Positions 28,238 through 36,664 of a stretch of DNA of 64,000 bases are shown one piece after another. The notes beneath the pieces are model-generated. The model searched no databases and was not told the DNA's origin. It worked only from the letters and a program-made list of their open reading frames with translations. Origin of the DNA: Methyloversatilis sp. (lineage in GTDB: Bacteria > Pseudomonadota > Gammaproteobacteria > Burkholderiales > Rhodocyclaceae). The stretch covers positions 62,001 through 126,000 of the forward strand of contig NZ_JAUYNV010000019.1 in NCBI RefSeq assembly GCF_030698125.1, given 5' to 3'. The position numbers and the translations under genes are program-made. The first letter of the stretch is position 1. Every line of letters begins with the position of its first letter.

Positions 28238-29328
28238 GCTCGAAGTTCGTCGCGGATGACTTCGAGCCAGGCCCGTCCCCATTTCTGATCGGGCTCGACG
28301 TGGTTGCCTTCGGCCCATTCATTCCAGGCCTTCAGGAATACGATCTTCTCGCTGTCCGGATGAGGGGACACGCGGTCGAGGGCTTCCCGAAGGTGACCCC
28401 GGAAAAGTTCGGGCGTCGCATCGTGGAACACGAGTCCCCGCATGCCCATGCGTGGCGTGTTGTCCCAGTTCGGCAGTACCAGGGGGAAGTCTCTCCACTC
28501 CGGCTTGTTCGAGCGAAGCAGGCTGGGCAGTATTTCTTGATAGTCCCAGATCGTGAGTTCGTGCTTGTTGCCCTGCATTGCGAGCTTCATCTTCGTGCTG
28601 AGATACCGGCGGGGGATTCGTCCGTCGCGTGCGGGCAGCGCCTGCATCGTCGAGGCATCCAGGCCGCGGGTGCGTGGATCCCACTTCTCGTTGCGATGGG
28701 ACACGCCGATCAGGAACAGTCCCGGAAGACCTGCCTGCAGGGCCCGTTCGCGCCAGAAATCGGTGATGCGCACAATTTCGGGAATGTCGTCCGGCTTGTA
28801 GATCAAGAAGATCGGTTTGCCATCGACCGTCAGATACCGGCGGTCGGTGAACGCCTTCAAAAGCCAGTCGAAGTGGGCGGCATGATCCTCCATGCCGGGG
28901 TAGACCTGCTCGACCAGCATCGAATTGGTTCCTTGCCAGACTGTGTTCCAGCTGTGATTCGCCCAGCACAGACAGAACGGAAAGTCAGGCTCCGAAGAAA
29001 GAAGAATTTCGTTCACGGGACGCTCGAGTATCCGGCGTCCACCGAACCAGTAGTGGTAATAGCAGAAACCGCCGATGCCGTACTCTTTGGCCAACTCGGC
29101 TTGCGCATGGCGCGCCTCCGGCAAGCGCAGGTCGTAGAACCCGAGGTCAGCAGGAATGTGCGGTTGATAGTGCCCCGGGAAGAGTGGTGCCGCCTTTGCC
29201 GTGTTGGTCCATTCCGTAAAGCCTTTGCCCCACCACTCGTCGTTCTCGGGCGTAGGGTGAAATTGCGGGAGGTGAAAGGCGATCAGGCGGGCTCGCTGCG
29301 GCGAGTCAGTTGAAGTGTTTGAAGGCAT
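28234..29328 (-). CDS. WbsX-like / glycoside hydrolase family 99-like domain protein
   Basis: ARLIAFHLPQFHPTPENDEWWGKGFTEWTNTAKAAPLFPGHYQPHIPADLGFYDLR, GFCYYHYWFGGRRILERP, KAWNEWAEGNHVEPD. Confidence 0.93.
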   Translation of the reverse strand: MPSNTSTDSPQRARLIAFHLPQFHPTPENDEWWGKGFTEWTNTAKAAPLFPGHYQPHIPADLGFYDLRLPEARHAQAELAKEYGIGGFCYYHYWFGGRRILERPVNEILLSSEPDFPFCLCWANHSWNTVWQGTNSMLVEQVYPGMEDHAAHFDWLLKAFTDRRYLTVDGKPIFLIYKPDDIPEIVRITDFWRERALQAGLPGLFLIGVSHRNEKWDPRTRGLDASTMQALPARDGRIPRRYLSTKMKLAMQGNKHELTIWDYQEILPSLLRSNKPEWRDFPLVLPNWDNTPRMGMRGLVFHDATPELFRGHLREALDRVSPHPDSEKIVFLKAWNEWAEGNHVEPDQKWGRAWLEVIRDELRA

Positions 29329-29431
29329 CGATCGATTCAGATTCGTTAAGGGAAGGGCGGTACCAAACCTGTCCATGAAGAGCAAGCCGAGCCGGTACCA
29401 CGTACTGTCGCATCCAGCGTTTACGACCAGG

Positions 29432-31369
29432 TCACCGCCCGACTTCAACCGGAGAAACCGTGACACCCTGCACCCAGCTTCGCGCGGGCACTACCATGCC
29501 TTTCTCTTCGCGGCGAGTATCTCCACTGTCGTGCCACTGGACCGGCCCAACAGGGGCGAGCTTCCACTCGAGGACGATGTCGTCGTGGCTGGGGTTGATG
29601 ACGAGATACTCAAGAAGTTGTGGGCTCTTGCTCAGATTGGTCACGCAAAGTCGCGGGTCGGAGGGGCGTGGGCACAGGGTCTGCAGCTTTGGCGCAACCG
29701 CTTCAGCATTGCAGCCAAGCAACGAAGGAGACAGCCCGAGCCGGGCGTCGTCGAGATAGATCACAGCATCGGCAAGCCACGCGCGATAGCGACGATCGTC
29801 TTCAAGGAGGCACATGTGATAGAGCGCCTCTGCCCAAAAACCGAGGGAATCATCTTCCTTGCCCGCAAGTTCCTTCCAGCGTTCCTTGATGCCGCTGTGC
29901 TGCGTGAAGGCAAAACACTCCTCCAGCAGAGGGTCTAGCGCCACTTCACCGAAAATCCGCCGCGTGCGAACCAGATCCATCAGATTGACTGGCTGATAAC
30001 GAACCGAAAAAGAATGCTGGGCAAGGTCCCGTTCGATGAATCCCCCGGGCATCACCAATCGCGGAAAGCGCGCCTTGATCCGCGGCAACAGGGGAATGAT
30101 GTACTTCCAAGTGATTCTCTTGATGGCGCGAAGCGGCAAAGGCAAGGCTGCTCCGGCACTCGGGGGAAGCAAGGTAAGAGCAACCGCACGGAAAAGCGGG
30201 CGGTACAACCACTCTGCGGGTTTCAGGGCGCAGACGGCAACGGACGTTTCACGTGCCGATTCGATCAATACAGAAAACTCCTCGCTGCCGGTGACCTGAC
30301 GGCATCGCTCCATCGCAACATTCGTGTCGAGGTGCGTGTTGAGGACCATCAGATTGCTGCGTGACTTTCCGAGAGCACGACTGATCTCGTAGCGGAACGG
30401 ATAACGCTTGAGGGTCTCCTCGGTCTCCTCAAGCGAATCATGCAAGTACCAGACACCCGAATCGATGCGATCGATTCTCGCCGCCGCAAATGCGCATGCT
30501 CGCTTGATCGCTTCCCCCACGACGGGATCCTGTGCTTCTTCGAAATACGCCGCCAGCAGGAGCATTCCGGCCGCATGGAGTCGATAGTGCGACTCCATTT
30601 CATCGGTCCATTCGCCGTGATACCAGCCGCCGTCGCTGCTTTGACGGGCAACGACGGAAAAAACAATCTGCCGTCGCATTAGCTCGTATATTTTTTTCCC
30701 GGTTCCGCGCAACAGGCCAGACAGCGTCACGTAAAGCGCATAGGCATCAAGTTCCGAGCATACGCGCCAGTATTTTGGCCAGACTTCGTGATTTTCATAC
30801 ACATGCCCATTAACCAGATGGAGATACACATCGGCAGGGATCTTGTATGCAGTGTGCGAGCTCCAGAGGAAATACGGACGACGCTCCATGTGATCAAGTT
30901 GCTGAAGATCGGCCAATAAATACTCGGGTAATTTCCACACCACGATGTCAACGACGTTCGTGTCAGTGTTCTCAAACTCCAGTGACACAAATTCCGGGCT
31001 GACTTCCGCGCCGCTGACAAGTGCTGGTTTGTGAGAAAGAATATGCCCGTGGTGGTCCAGGCTTCGACTCATGGGGGGCGCCGGAAGCCAGAAGAAATCG
31101 TCTGTGATCCGGTATGGTTTCAGCAGCCAGCCGCCAGCGGCGCACCTGGCGAAGCGGTACTCACCTTCCAGAGACAAGCGAATCGATCCACTTGAAGTGC
31201 AGCGAATGAATACGCAAGCCGCCGTGCTCTCCGCAAAGCTGTCAATCAGCACAGATACGCCTGAATCCGTAGTGTAATCCAGGCGGTTGAATCCAGGAGA
31301 TTTCGAACCTCGGTCCGAGGCAACTTCCCTCTGTCTGGCGAAAAGCGATGTCAAATCAATTGAGGGCAT
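29432..31369 (-). CDS. Hypothetical protein (645 aa), possible (alpha/alpha) toroid carbohydrate-active enzyme
   Basis: Full-length ORF between wzx and the WbsX-like gene. GGWYHGEWTDEMESHYRLHAAGMLLLAAYFEE and DSLGFWAEALYHMCLLEDDRRYRAWLADAV resemble helical toroid repeats. No family recognised. Confidence 0.8.
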   Translation of the reverse strand: MPSIDLTSLFARQREVASDRGSKSPGFNRLDYTTDSGVSVLIDSFAESTAACVFIRCTSSGSIRLSLEGEYRFARCAAGGWLLKPYRITDDFFWLPAPPMSRSLDHHGHILSHKPALVSGAEVSPEFVSLEFENTDTNVVDIVVWKLPEYLLADLQQLDHMERRPYFLWSSHTAYKIPADVYLHLVNGHVYENHEVWPKYWRVCSELDAYALYVTLSGLLRGTGKKIYELMRRQIVFSVVARQSSDGGWYHGEWTDEMESHYRLHAAGMLLLAAYFEEAQDPVVGEAIKRACAFAAARIDRIDSGVWYLHDSLEETEETLKRYPFRYEISRALGKSRSNLMVLNTHLDTNVAMERCRQVTGSEEFSVLIESARETSVAVCALKPAEWLYRPLFRAVALTLLPPSAGAALPLPLRAIKRITWKYIIPLLPRIKARFPRLVMPGGFIERDLAQHSFSVRYQPVNLMDLVRTRRIFGEVALDPLLEECFAFTQHSGIKERWKELAGKEDDSLGFWAEALYHMCLLEDDRRYRAWLADAVIYLDDARLGLSPSLLGCNAEAVAPKLQTLCPRPSDPRLCVTNLSKSPQLLEYLVINPSHDDIVLEWKLAPVGPVQWHDSGDTRREEKGMVVPARSWVQGVTVSPVEVGR

Positions 31370-31427
31370 GCTGAATTCTTGTTCTAGCTGACTTTAAAGG
31401 CGGATCTATTCGGTTTCGAACGCTGTT

Positions 31428-32888
31428 TCAAACCGCGATTCGAAGCATTCTTTTCCAGCGGTTCGCTTCGTCACGCAGGGCATCCATCGGAAAGAAAAGA
31501 AAGACCGCTGCATACACCAGACCGCCGAGCACTGCCGTTACAAGGATATACGACACCGTCGAATCAGACCGGAAGCCAGCCGGCAGGACAGCATCGATCA
31601 GGATGATGGTGCCCACCAGAACTGAATTAAGCATGATCCCCGGTGCAAGTGCTGATATCAGCTCGCGCGGGGTGGCCTTGATCACCGCATTGGAAAGCAG
31701 ATACATATGCGTCGTCGAATACACCTGGCTCAAGACGATCCCGAATGAAACTCCCGCCAGGCCCCATTGCAATCCGACGTAGCAACCTACGCCAACGATA
31801 ATCCACGTGATTGTTTGCACGACGACTTCGCGGCCTACTCGATTGGTCGCGCCGAGCACCGCGCCACAGGGGTGGCCGATGCAATAGAGAAAACCGAGTG
31901 GCGACAGGATCTCGAGCGGAATGGCGGCGCCCGCCCACTGAGTTCCGTACAGAGTGACAATGAGCGGTTCCGCCAGCCACCACATCCCAACATAAATCGG
32001 CATCGTGTACAGCAGAAGAAGGGAGACCATCCGGAAATACAGGTACTTGATCCTGTCGGGATTATCCTGTTCCGCAGCCATTGACCGGAAAACAGGTTGA
32101 TAAATCGGCCCGCTGATTGTGCTGAACGGAAGTTTGGCCAGGCTGTCACCCTTGTTGAACAGCCCTACGGTCGTTGGACCAGCCAATTTCGTCAGAATGA
32201 AGTTGCTGGTCTGATGGCGCATGTAGCTGATGAAATCATTGAGCGTTATTTTGATTCCGAATCCACTGTGCCGTCGGGCGATGCTGCGATCAAAAATAAA
32301 TTTTGTCCGCATTGGAGTAATGCGCATGAGCAGGACACAGTTCAATATGCTTCCCAGCAAACCGCTCAGAACAAGGCTCCAGACTCCGAAACCTGCCATC
32401 GCCATCGCTATGCTAGAAACACCGCTTAATAGGTTGGCAGCCAAGCTGATGGTGGAGGTTGCCTTGAATTGCATTTCTCTGTGCAACCAGACATTGTGCA
32501 GGTTGAGGAATGGGCGCATCAGGAAGCTTATCGCCGATATGCGGAGCAAGTCTTCGTACAGCGGTGATCCGAACCACTTCGCAAACCACGGTGCGATCAG
32601 GAAAAATCCCGCATAGATTGCTATTCCTACCGCCAGTTGTACGCTGAATACCACCTGAAAGTCGCGCTCTCCAGCTTCTTTTGATCTGATCAGTGCCTGA
32701 CCTAATCCACCCGATGCAACGAGACTTACGAATCCAGTGAATATTTGAATTGTTACGATCATTCCGAAATCGGCGGGTACCAGGAGGCGCGCCAAAACTA
32801 TCCCGAACAAAAATTGTATTATCTGGGATATGAGATTGCTTCCGACCAGCCACTTGGAGCTGTTTCGTATTGATTGTTTTAGGCTCAT
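31428..32888 (-). CDS. Lipopolysaccharide/oligosaccharide flippase, PST/Wzx(C) family
   Basis: QSIRNSSKWLVGSNLISQIIQFLFGIVLARLLVPADFGMIVTIQIFTGF; polytopic; HREMQFKATSTISLAANLLSGVSSIAMAM. Confidence 0.9.
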   Translation of the reverse strand: MSLKQSIRNSSKWLVGSNLISQIIQFLFGIVLARLLVPADFGMIVTIQIFTGFVSLVASGGLGQALIRSKEAGERDFQVVFSVQLAVGIAIYAGFFLIAPWFAKWFGSPLYEDLLRISAISFLMRPFLNLHNVWLHREMQFKATSTISLAANLLSGVSSIAMAMAGFGVWSLVLSGLLGSILNCVLLMRITPMRTKFIFDRSIARRHSGFGIKITLNDFISYMRHQTSNFILTKLAGPTTVGLFNKGDSLAKLPFSTISGPIYQPVFRSMAAEQDNPDRIKYLYFRMVSLLLLYTMPIYVGMWWLAEPLIVTLYGTQWAGAAIPLEILSPLGFLYCIGHPCGAVLGATNRVGREVVVQTITWIIVGVGCYVGLQWGLAGVSFGIVLSQVYSTTHMYLLSNAVIKATPRELISALAPGIMLNSVLVGTIILIDAVLPAGFRSDSTVSYILVTAVLGGLVYAAVFLFFPMDALRDEANRWKRMLRIAV

Positions 32889-32891
32889 TTA

Positions 32892-33560
32892 TTATTCGGC
32901 GGGAAGGCTTGGTTTTTTACCTGAGGCGGTAGAAGGGCGCAAATCTTTCAATCTGAGAAGAATTTTCTTGTTTTGCTCCTCGCCGGTGACTTCGATTGCT
33001 TGTTCAAGTGTTTTTATGGCGTCGTTCTTTCGACCGATCAGGCTGTAGAGATCTCCGAGGGCAACCCAGGCGTCGACGGATTTCGGGTTGATTTTCAGTG
33101 CTTCTTCAAAGCTTTTCTTGGCAGGTTCGTATGCGCGAGCGAGTGTTTGAGCCCGACCTCGCTGCACCAATATCTCCGGACGCATGTAGAAATCTTCCTC
33201 AGAATGCCTGAGCACATAATTGAATTCGGTTTCAGCGACGCGTGCCTGGTATGTGCGAGAGGTCAAATCCCGGAAATTCGAATAGGAAAGCTGGAGTGCC
33301 TTCAGTCCGAAGCAATAGTGATGCATGTGCAACCAATTTTCGGGGCCGAATTTATTGCTCCAACCCTCGTATACGTTTTTCGGTAGTTTTTTGCTGACTT
33401 TCGCGCGACAGAACTGTGGCATGAACGCCAGATCGTCTTCCGTTAGGACATATGCTTCGGAAAGTCCGGCCTGTGCCCAAGTGGGCCGAGAGGCCCAAAA
33501 AAGGGTAAAAAACAGAAAGCAGGCAATCGACAGTGCCATTAGGTTCGATTGCGTTCTCAT
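32892..33560 (-). CDS. Secreted tetratricopeptide-repeat protein
   Basis: Signal peptide (LMALSIACFLFFTLFWASRPTWAQA), then YEPAKKSFEEALKINPKSVDAWVALGDLYSLIGRKNDAIKTLEQAIEV TPRs; ATG at 33560. Confidence 0.8.
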   Translation of the reverse strand: MRTQSNLMALSIACFLFFTLFWASRPTWAQAGLSEAYVLTEDDLAFMPQFCRAKVSKKLPKNVYEGWSNKFGPENWLHMHHYCFGLKALQLSYSNFRDLTSRTYQARVAETEFNYVLRHSEEDFYMRPEILVQRGRAQTLARAYEPAKKSFEEALKINPKSVDAWVALGDLYSLIGRKNDAIKTLEQAIEVTGEEQNKKILLRLKDLRPSTASGKKPSLPAE

Positions 33561-34054
33561 TCGACGGGTCGCATAAATGCTGGGTTTCCTGTTTCGAAGC
33601 CAGTTAAGTGGAATCTGGCGGCTGAGTTGCCGGCGGATCACTTGTATAAGGGGCGACTACCTCGTTTGAAGAAGTCTTGTTGCGAAATCAATGCGCTGGG
33701 GCGGTTACTCCAGCGTACGACATCCGGTCTGTGGCGCATTGCAACCGACTACTTTCATGATGCCACGTGCCCACTTGGAGGTCCGCCTAGCGCGTCACGT
33801 TGGGAGCCGCCTAGTCGCTCGCGTGAAACGGTTGAGTCCATACGGAGCGCGCCTTCTCATTTCGCTCGGCGGCTGAAGTGTGCTTCTGGCGCTTCAGGTG
33901 CGCGGTCGTCCAGTAGCAGATCGGGTCTGCCTTCCAGCACTGTCCGGGTGAGCCGGGGTGACTCTGGAGTCGCGTAGCACAAGGCGCCAGCGCATCGCAC
34001 CTTTCGGCAGCCCGCTCCCACATCGGGATGGGTGAGGTCGCACCGGCGGATTTA

Positions 34055-35482
34055 TCAGAAGTCGAAATAGATGAACCGTTGAGTGCTGCCGCCGAAGATA
34101 ATCACCGCAAGAATGATGGTGGCGTAAAGGCTGCTGCGAACGAGTGCCGGCACTTGAGCCCATTGATTCAGCTTCGCATCGGCGAATGAGACCAGTCTTG
34201 GCTCGAGCAGCACCAGAAGCCCTGTGAGTGCGGTCAGTGCCCATACATAGGTGCGCACCTCCGGGGGCGAGCCATCGCTTGCGGATAATCCGAACATTCG
34301 CGCACACATCGTTAAAGCCAGGTCGGTCCCCGCCGCGCGAAAGAATACCCAGGTCACCCATACGATGGTCAGGCTGACCGCCCAACTGGCGAAAGCGTAA
34401 GCGGTTCTTGCGAATGATGACTGCGGCTTGGGAAGCCATGGCCTGGCAAGGCGATGTGCGGCGAGCCAGCTACCGTGCAGGAAACCCCAGATCACGAAGT
34501 TCCATGCCGCGCCATGCCACAGGCCACCGAGCACCATGGTGATCATCAGATTCACGATCGTGCGTGCCTGACCCGACCTGTTTCCGCCGAGCGACACGTA
34601 CAGATAATCACGCAACCATCGCGACAGCGTGATGTGCCAGCGTTGCCAGAACTCCTGTGGGTTGCGACTGATGTACGGATACAGGAAGTTTCGCGGCAGC
34701 GTCACCCCGAAACCACGTGCCAGGCCGATCGCCATTTCGCTATAGCCCGAGAAGTCGAAATAGATCTGCAGCGCAAACGCAGTGACCGCCAGCCATGCGG
34801 TAGCGGTGTCGAGCCGTTCCGGGTTTGTCCACAGTTCATCGGCGAGGCCGGCGAAGTTGTCGGCGAACAGGACTTTCTTGATCAGCCCGCCCATGAAAAT
34901 GAGGGCACCGAGCTTGAGATCGCGCGCTTGTAGCGGCTCCAGACGCTCCAGCTGCTCCACCAGTTCCGATGCGCGCAGGATGGGGCCGGCGACCATATGC
35001 GGGAAGAAGCTGATGTAAAGCCACCAGGCACGGAAGGAAATGCGCGTGTTCCACTCGCCCCGATACACGTCGATCATCACCGACAGCATGTGGAAGGTAT
35101 AGAAGCTGATGCCCAGCGGCAGTGCCCAATGCGTCCAGCTGCTGTCCAGCCCGGTGTCTGTATGACCGGTAAAAGCGGCTAAGGCAATGACGCTGTCGAT
35201 CAGCATGCCGAGATATTTGATCGACCCGAGCAAGGCGAGGTTGAGCACCAGCGCGGTCACCAGCAGCCGCTTGCTGCGCGTGCGTGCCAGCGCGCTGTAG
35301 AACAGATAATTCAGACTGACCGACAAGACCAGCAGGATGAGGTAGGCAGGCTTCCATGAGGCGTAGAAGATGAGGCTGCCGACGAGCAGTGTCACGGCAC
35401 GCTCGGTGTGCGTGCGACACAGGCTGTAGACGCATAGCAGGGCAGCGAGGAAGACGAAGAAGATGGGCTGGCTGAAGATCAT
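34055..35482 (-). CDS. MBOAT family O-acyltransferase (AlgI-like)
   Basis: MIFSQPIFFVFLAALL, GISFYTFHMLSVMIDVYRGE, YPYISRNPQEFWQRWHITLSRWLRDYLYVSLGGNR, MVLGGLWHGAAWNFVIWGFLHG. Confidence 0.95.
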   Translation of the reverse strand: MIFSQPIFFVFLAALLCVYSLCRTHTERAVTLLVGSLIFYASWKPAYLILLVLSVSLNYLFYSALARTRSKRLLVTALVLNLALLGSIKYLGMLIDSVIALAAFTGHTDTGLDSSWTHWALPLGISFYTFHMLSVMIDVYRGEWNTRISFRAWWLYISFFPHMVAGPILRASELVEQLERLEPLQARDLKLGALIFMGGLIKKVLFADNFAGLADELWTNPERLDTATAWLAVTAFALQIYFDFSGYSEMAIGLARGFGVTLPRNFLYPYISRNPQEFWQRWHITLSRWLRDYLYVSLGGNRSGQARTIVNLMITMVLGGLWHGAAWNFVIWGFLHGSWLAAHRLARPWLPKPQSSFARTAYAFASWAVSLTIVWVTWVFFRAAGTDLALTMCARMFGLSASDGSPPEVRTYVWALTALTGLLVLLEPRLVSFADAKLNQWAQVPALVRSSLYATIILAVIIFGGSTQRFIYFDF

Positions 35483-36480
35483 CGCTTGTCAGCCAACTTC
35501 TGCCAGGCACCTCCAAGTGCCGAACTGAACAGCACTGCCCCGCCGTCGTTCAAATGTCCGGGGTCGGCGAAATGCTCGGGCCCCAGGCGTTTGGCGAGGG
35601 GTACTTCGAGCCAGCGTGCGCCGCGGGCTTCCAGCAGTGACAGAACCTTCGAATATTCACTGGGCGCAGCAGCCGGCCCGAAGGACGACGCACGCTCGAA
35701 CATCGGCACGGCAACAAGATAGACACGGCTACCCGAACTGACCAGTCGTTCTACGAGAGCGCCGAGGGCGTTCGCCATTCGGGGGTCAGGCGGCGCACGG
35801 GTGCCTGCCTCCTGGGCAATGAGCTGTGCGCGGGTCTGGAAGCCCCCGCTGATGCCCCTGCGATAACCGCGGCTCTGCTCTGCACTGCCACCGATGGGGT
35901 CGATGTTCGAGAACGTTGCACTCACGAAACGCAGCAACTTTTCCGGCTCGCGAAGTTGGCGCAGATTGCCGCTGTAGTACCAGGTGCGAAGCCATGAACC
36001 GAACAAGGCGCCGTAGAAGCCGTGCTCGAGCATGTCGCTGCGCGAGGCAAGGAATCCGTAGTAGCCAAGCGAGTCTTCATGCTGAAACAGTGTTTCGTCG
36101 AGCGTGATGAAGACATGTGCAGGTGCAGCCATTCCTTCATCGAGCAGGCGCTCCACGACGCCCTTCAGTACCAGCGTGTTGGCGCCGGGCACGCCAAGAT
36201 TGAAAACTCCCGCGGGCTTGATCAGTCCGGCGCCGGCGGTGAATGCTTCGGGCGACAGACCATTGTCGGCACGGCTGTTCCCGACGAAGAGCACCTCTGG
36301 TCGTTGCCTTGCCAGGAAATCGACTTTGTCGCTGGCGCGCCCGACGGCAAACACAGATCGATAGCGCAGCACCCATGCATCGCTGTGGAGTACCAACTCA
36401 AAGACAAGGAGGAGTGCCAGAGTGATCCAGGGGGTCGCTCCAAGCGCGAACGGAAGCCACGTTCTTCTGATGCCATTCAT
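35479..36480 (-). CDS. SGNH/GDSL-like membrane-anchored protein, MBOAT partner
   Basis: N-terminal TM; EVLFVGNSRADNGLSPEAF (block I-like Ser) and HFADPGHLNDGGAVLFSSAL (D..H-like). 4-bp overlap with the MBOAT gene. Confidence 0.75.
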   Translation of the reverse strand: MNGIRRTWLPFALGATPWITLALLLVFELVLHSDAWVLRYRSVFAVGRASDKVDFLARQRPEVLFVGNSRADNGLSPEAFTAGAGLIKPAGVFNLGVPGANTLVLKGVVERLLDEGMAAPAHVFITLDETLFQHEDSLGYYGFLASRSDMLEHGFYGALFGSWLRTWYYSGNLRQLREPEKLLRFVSATFSNIDPIGGSAEQSRGYRRGISGGFQTRAQLIAQEAGTRAPPDPRMANALGALVERLVSSGSRVYLVAVPMFERASSFGPAAAPSEYSKVLSLLEARGARWLEVPLAKRLGPEHFADPGHLNDGGAVLFSSALGGAWQKLADKR

Positions 36481-36664
36481 CGTTCAGTCGTTTTGTGAAT
36501 ACGAGCGTGCAAGGTCTGCGTGTCGCGTCATCCGCCAGAAACTCGGGATCACGCCGGATCGGTTTGATTTCGCGGTATGCGTTGTGCCCGCTTCGCGAGT
36601 GTCTTCGACCTTGGCCACGGGACGCTCAGCACTGGATCACAATCGAGCGCATTCGCCGCCGCGC

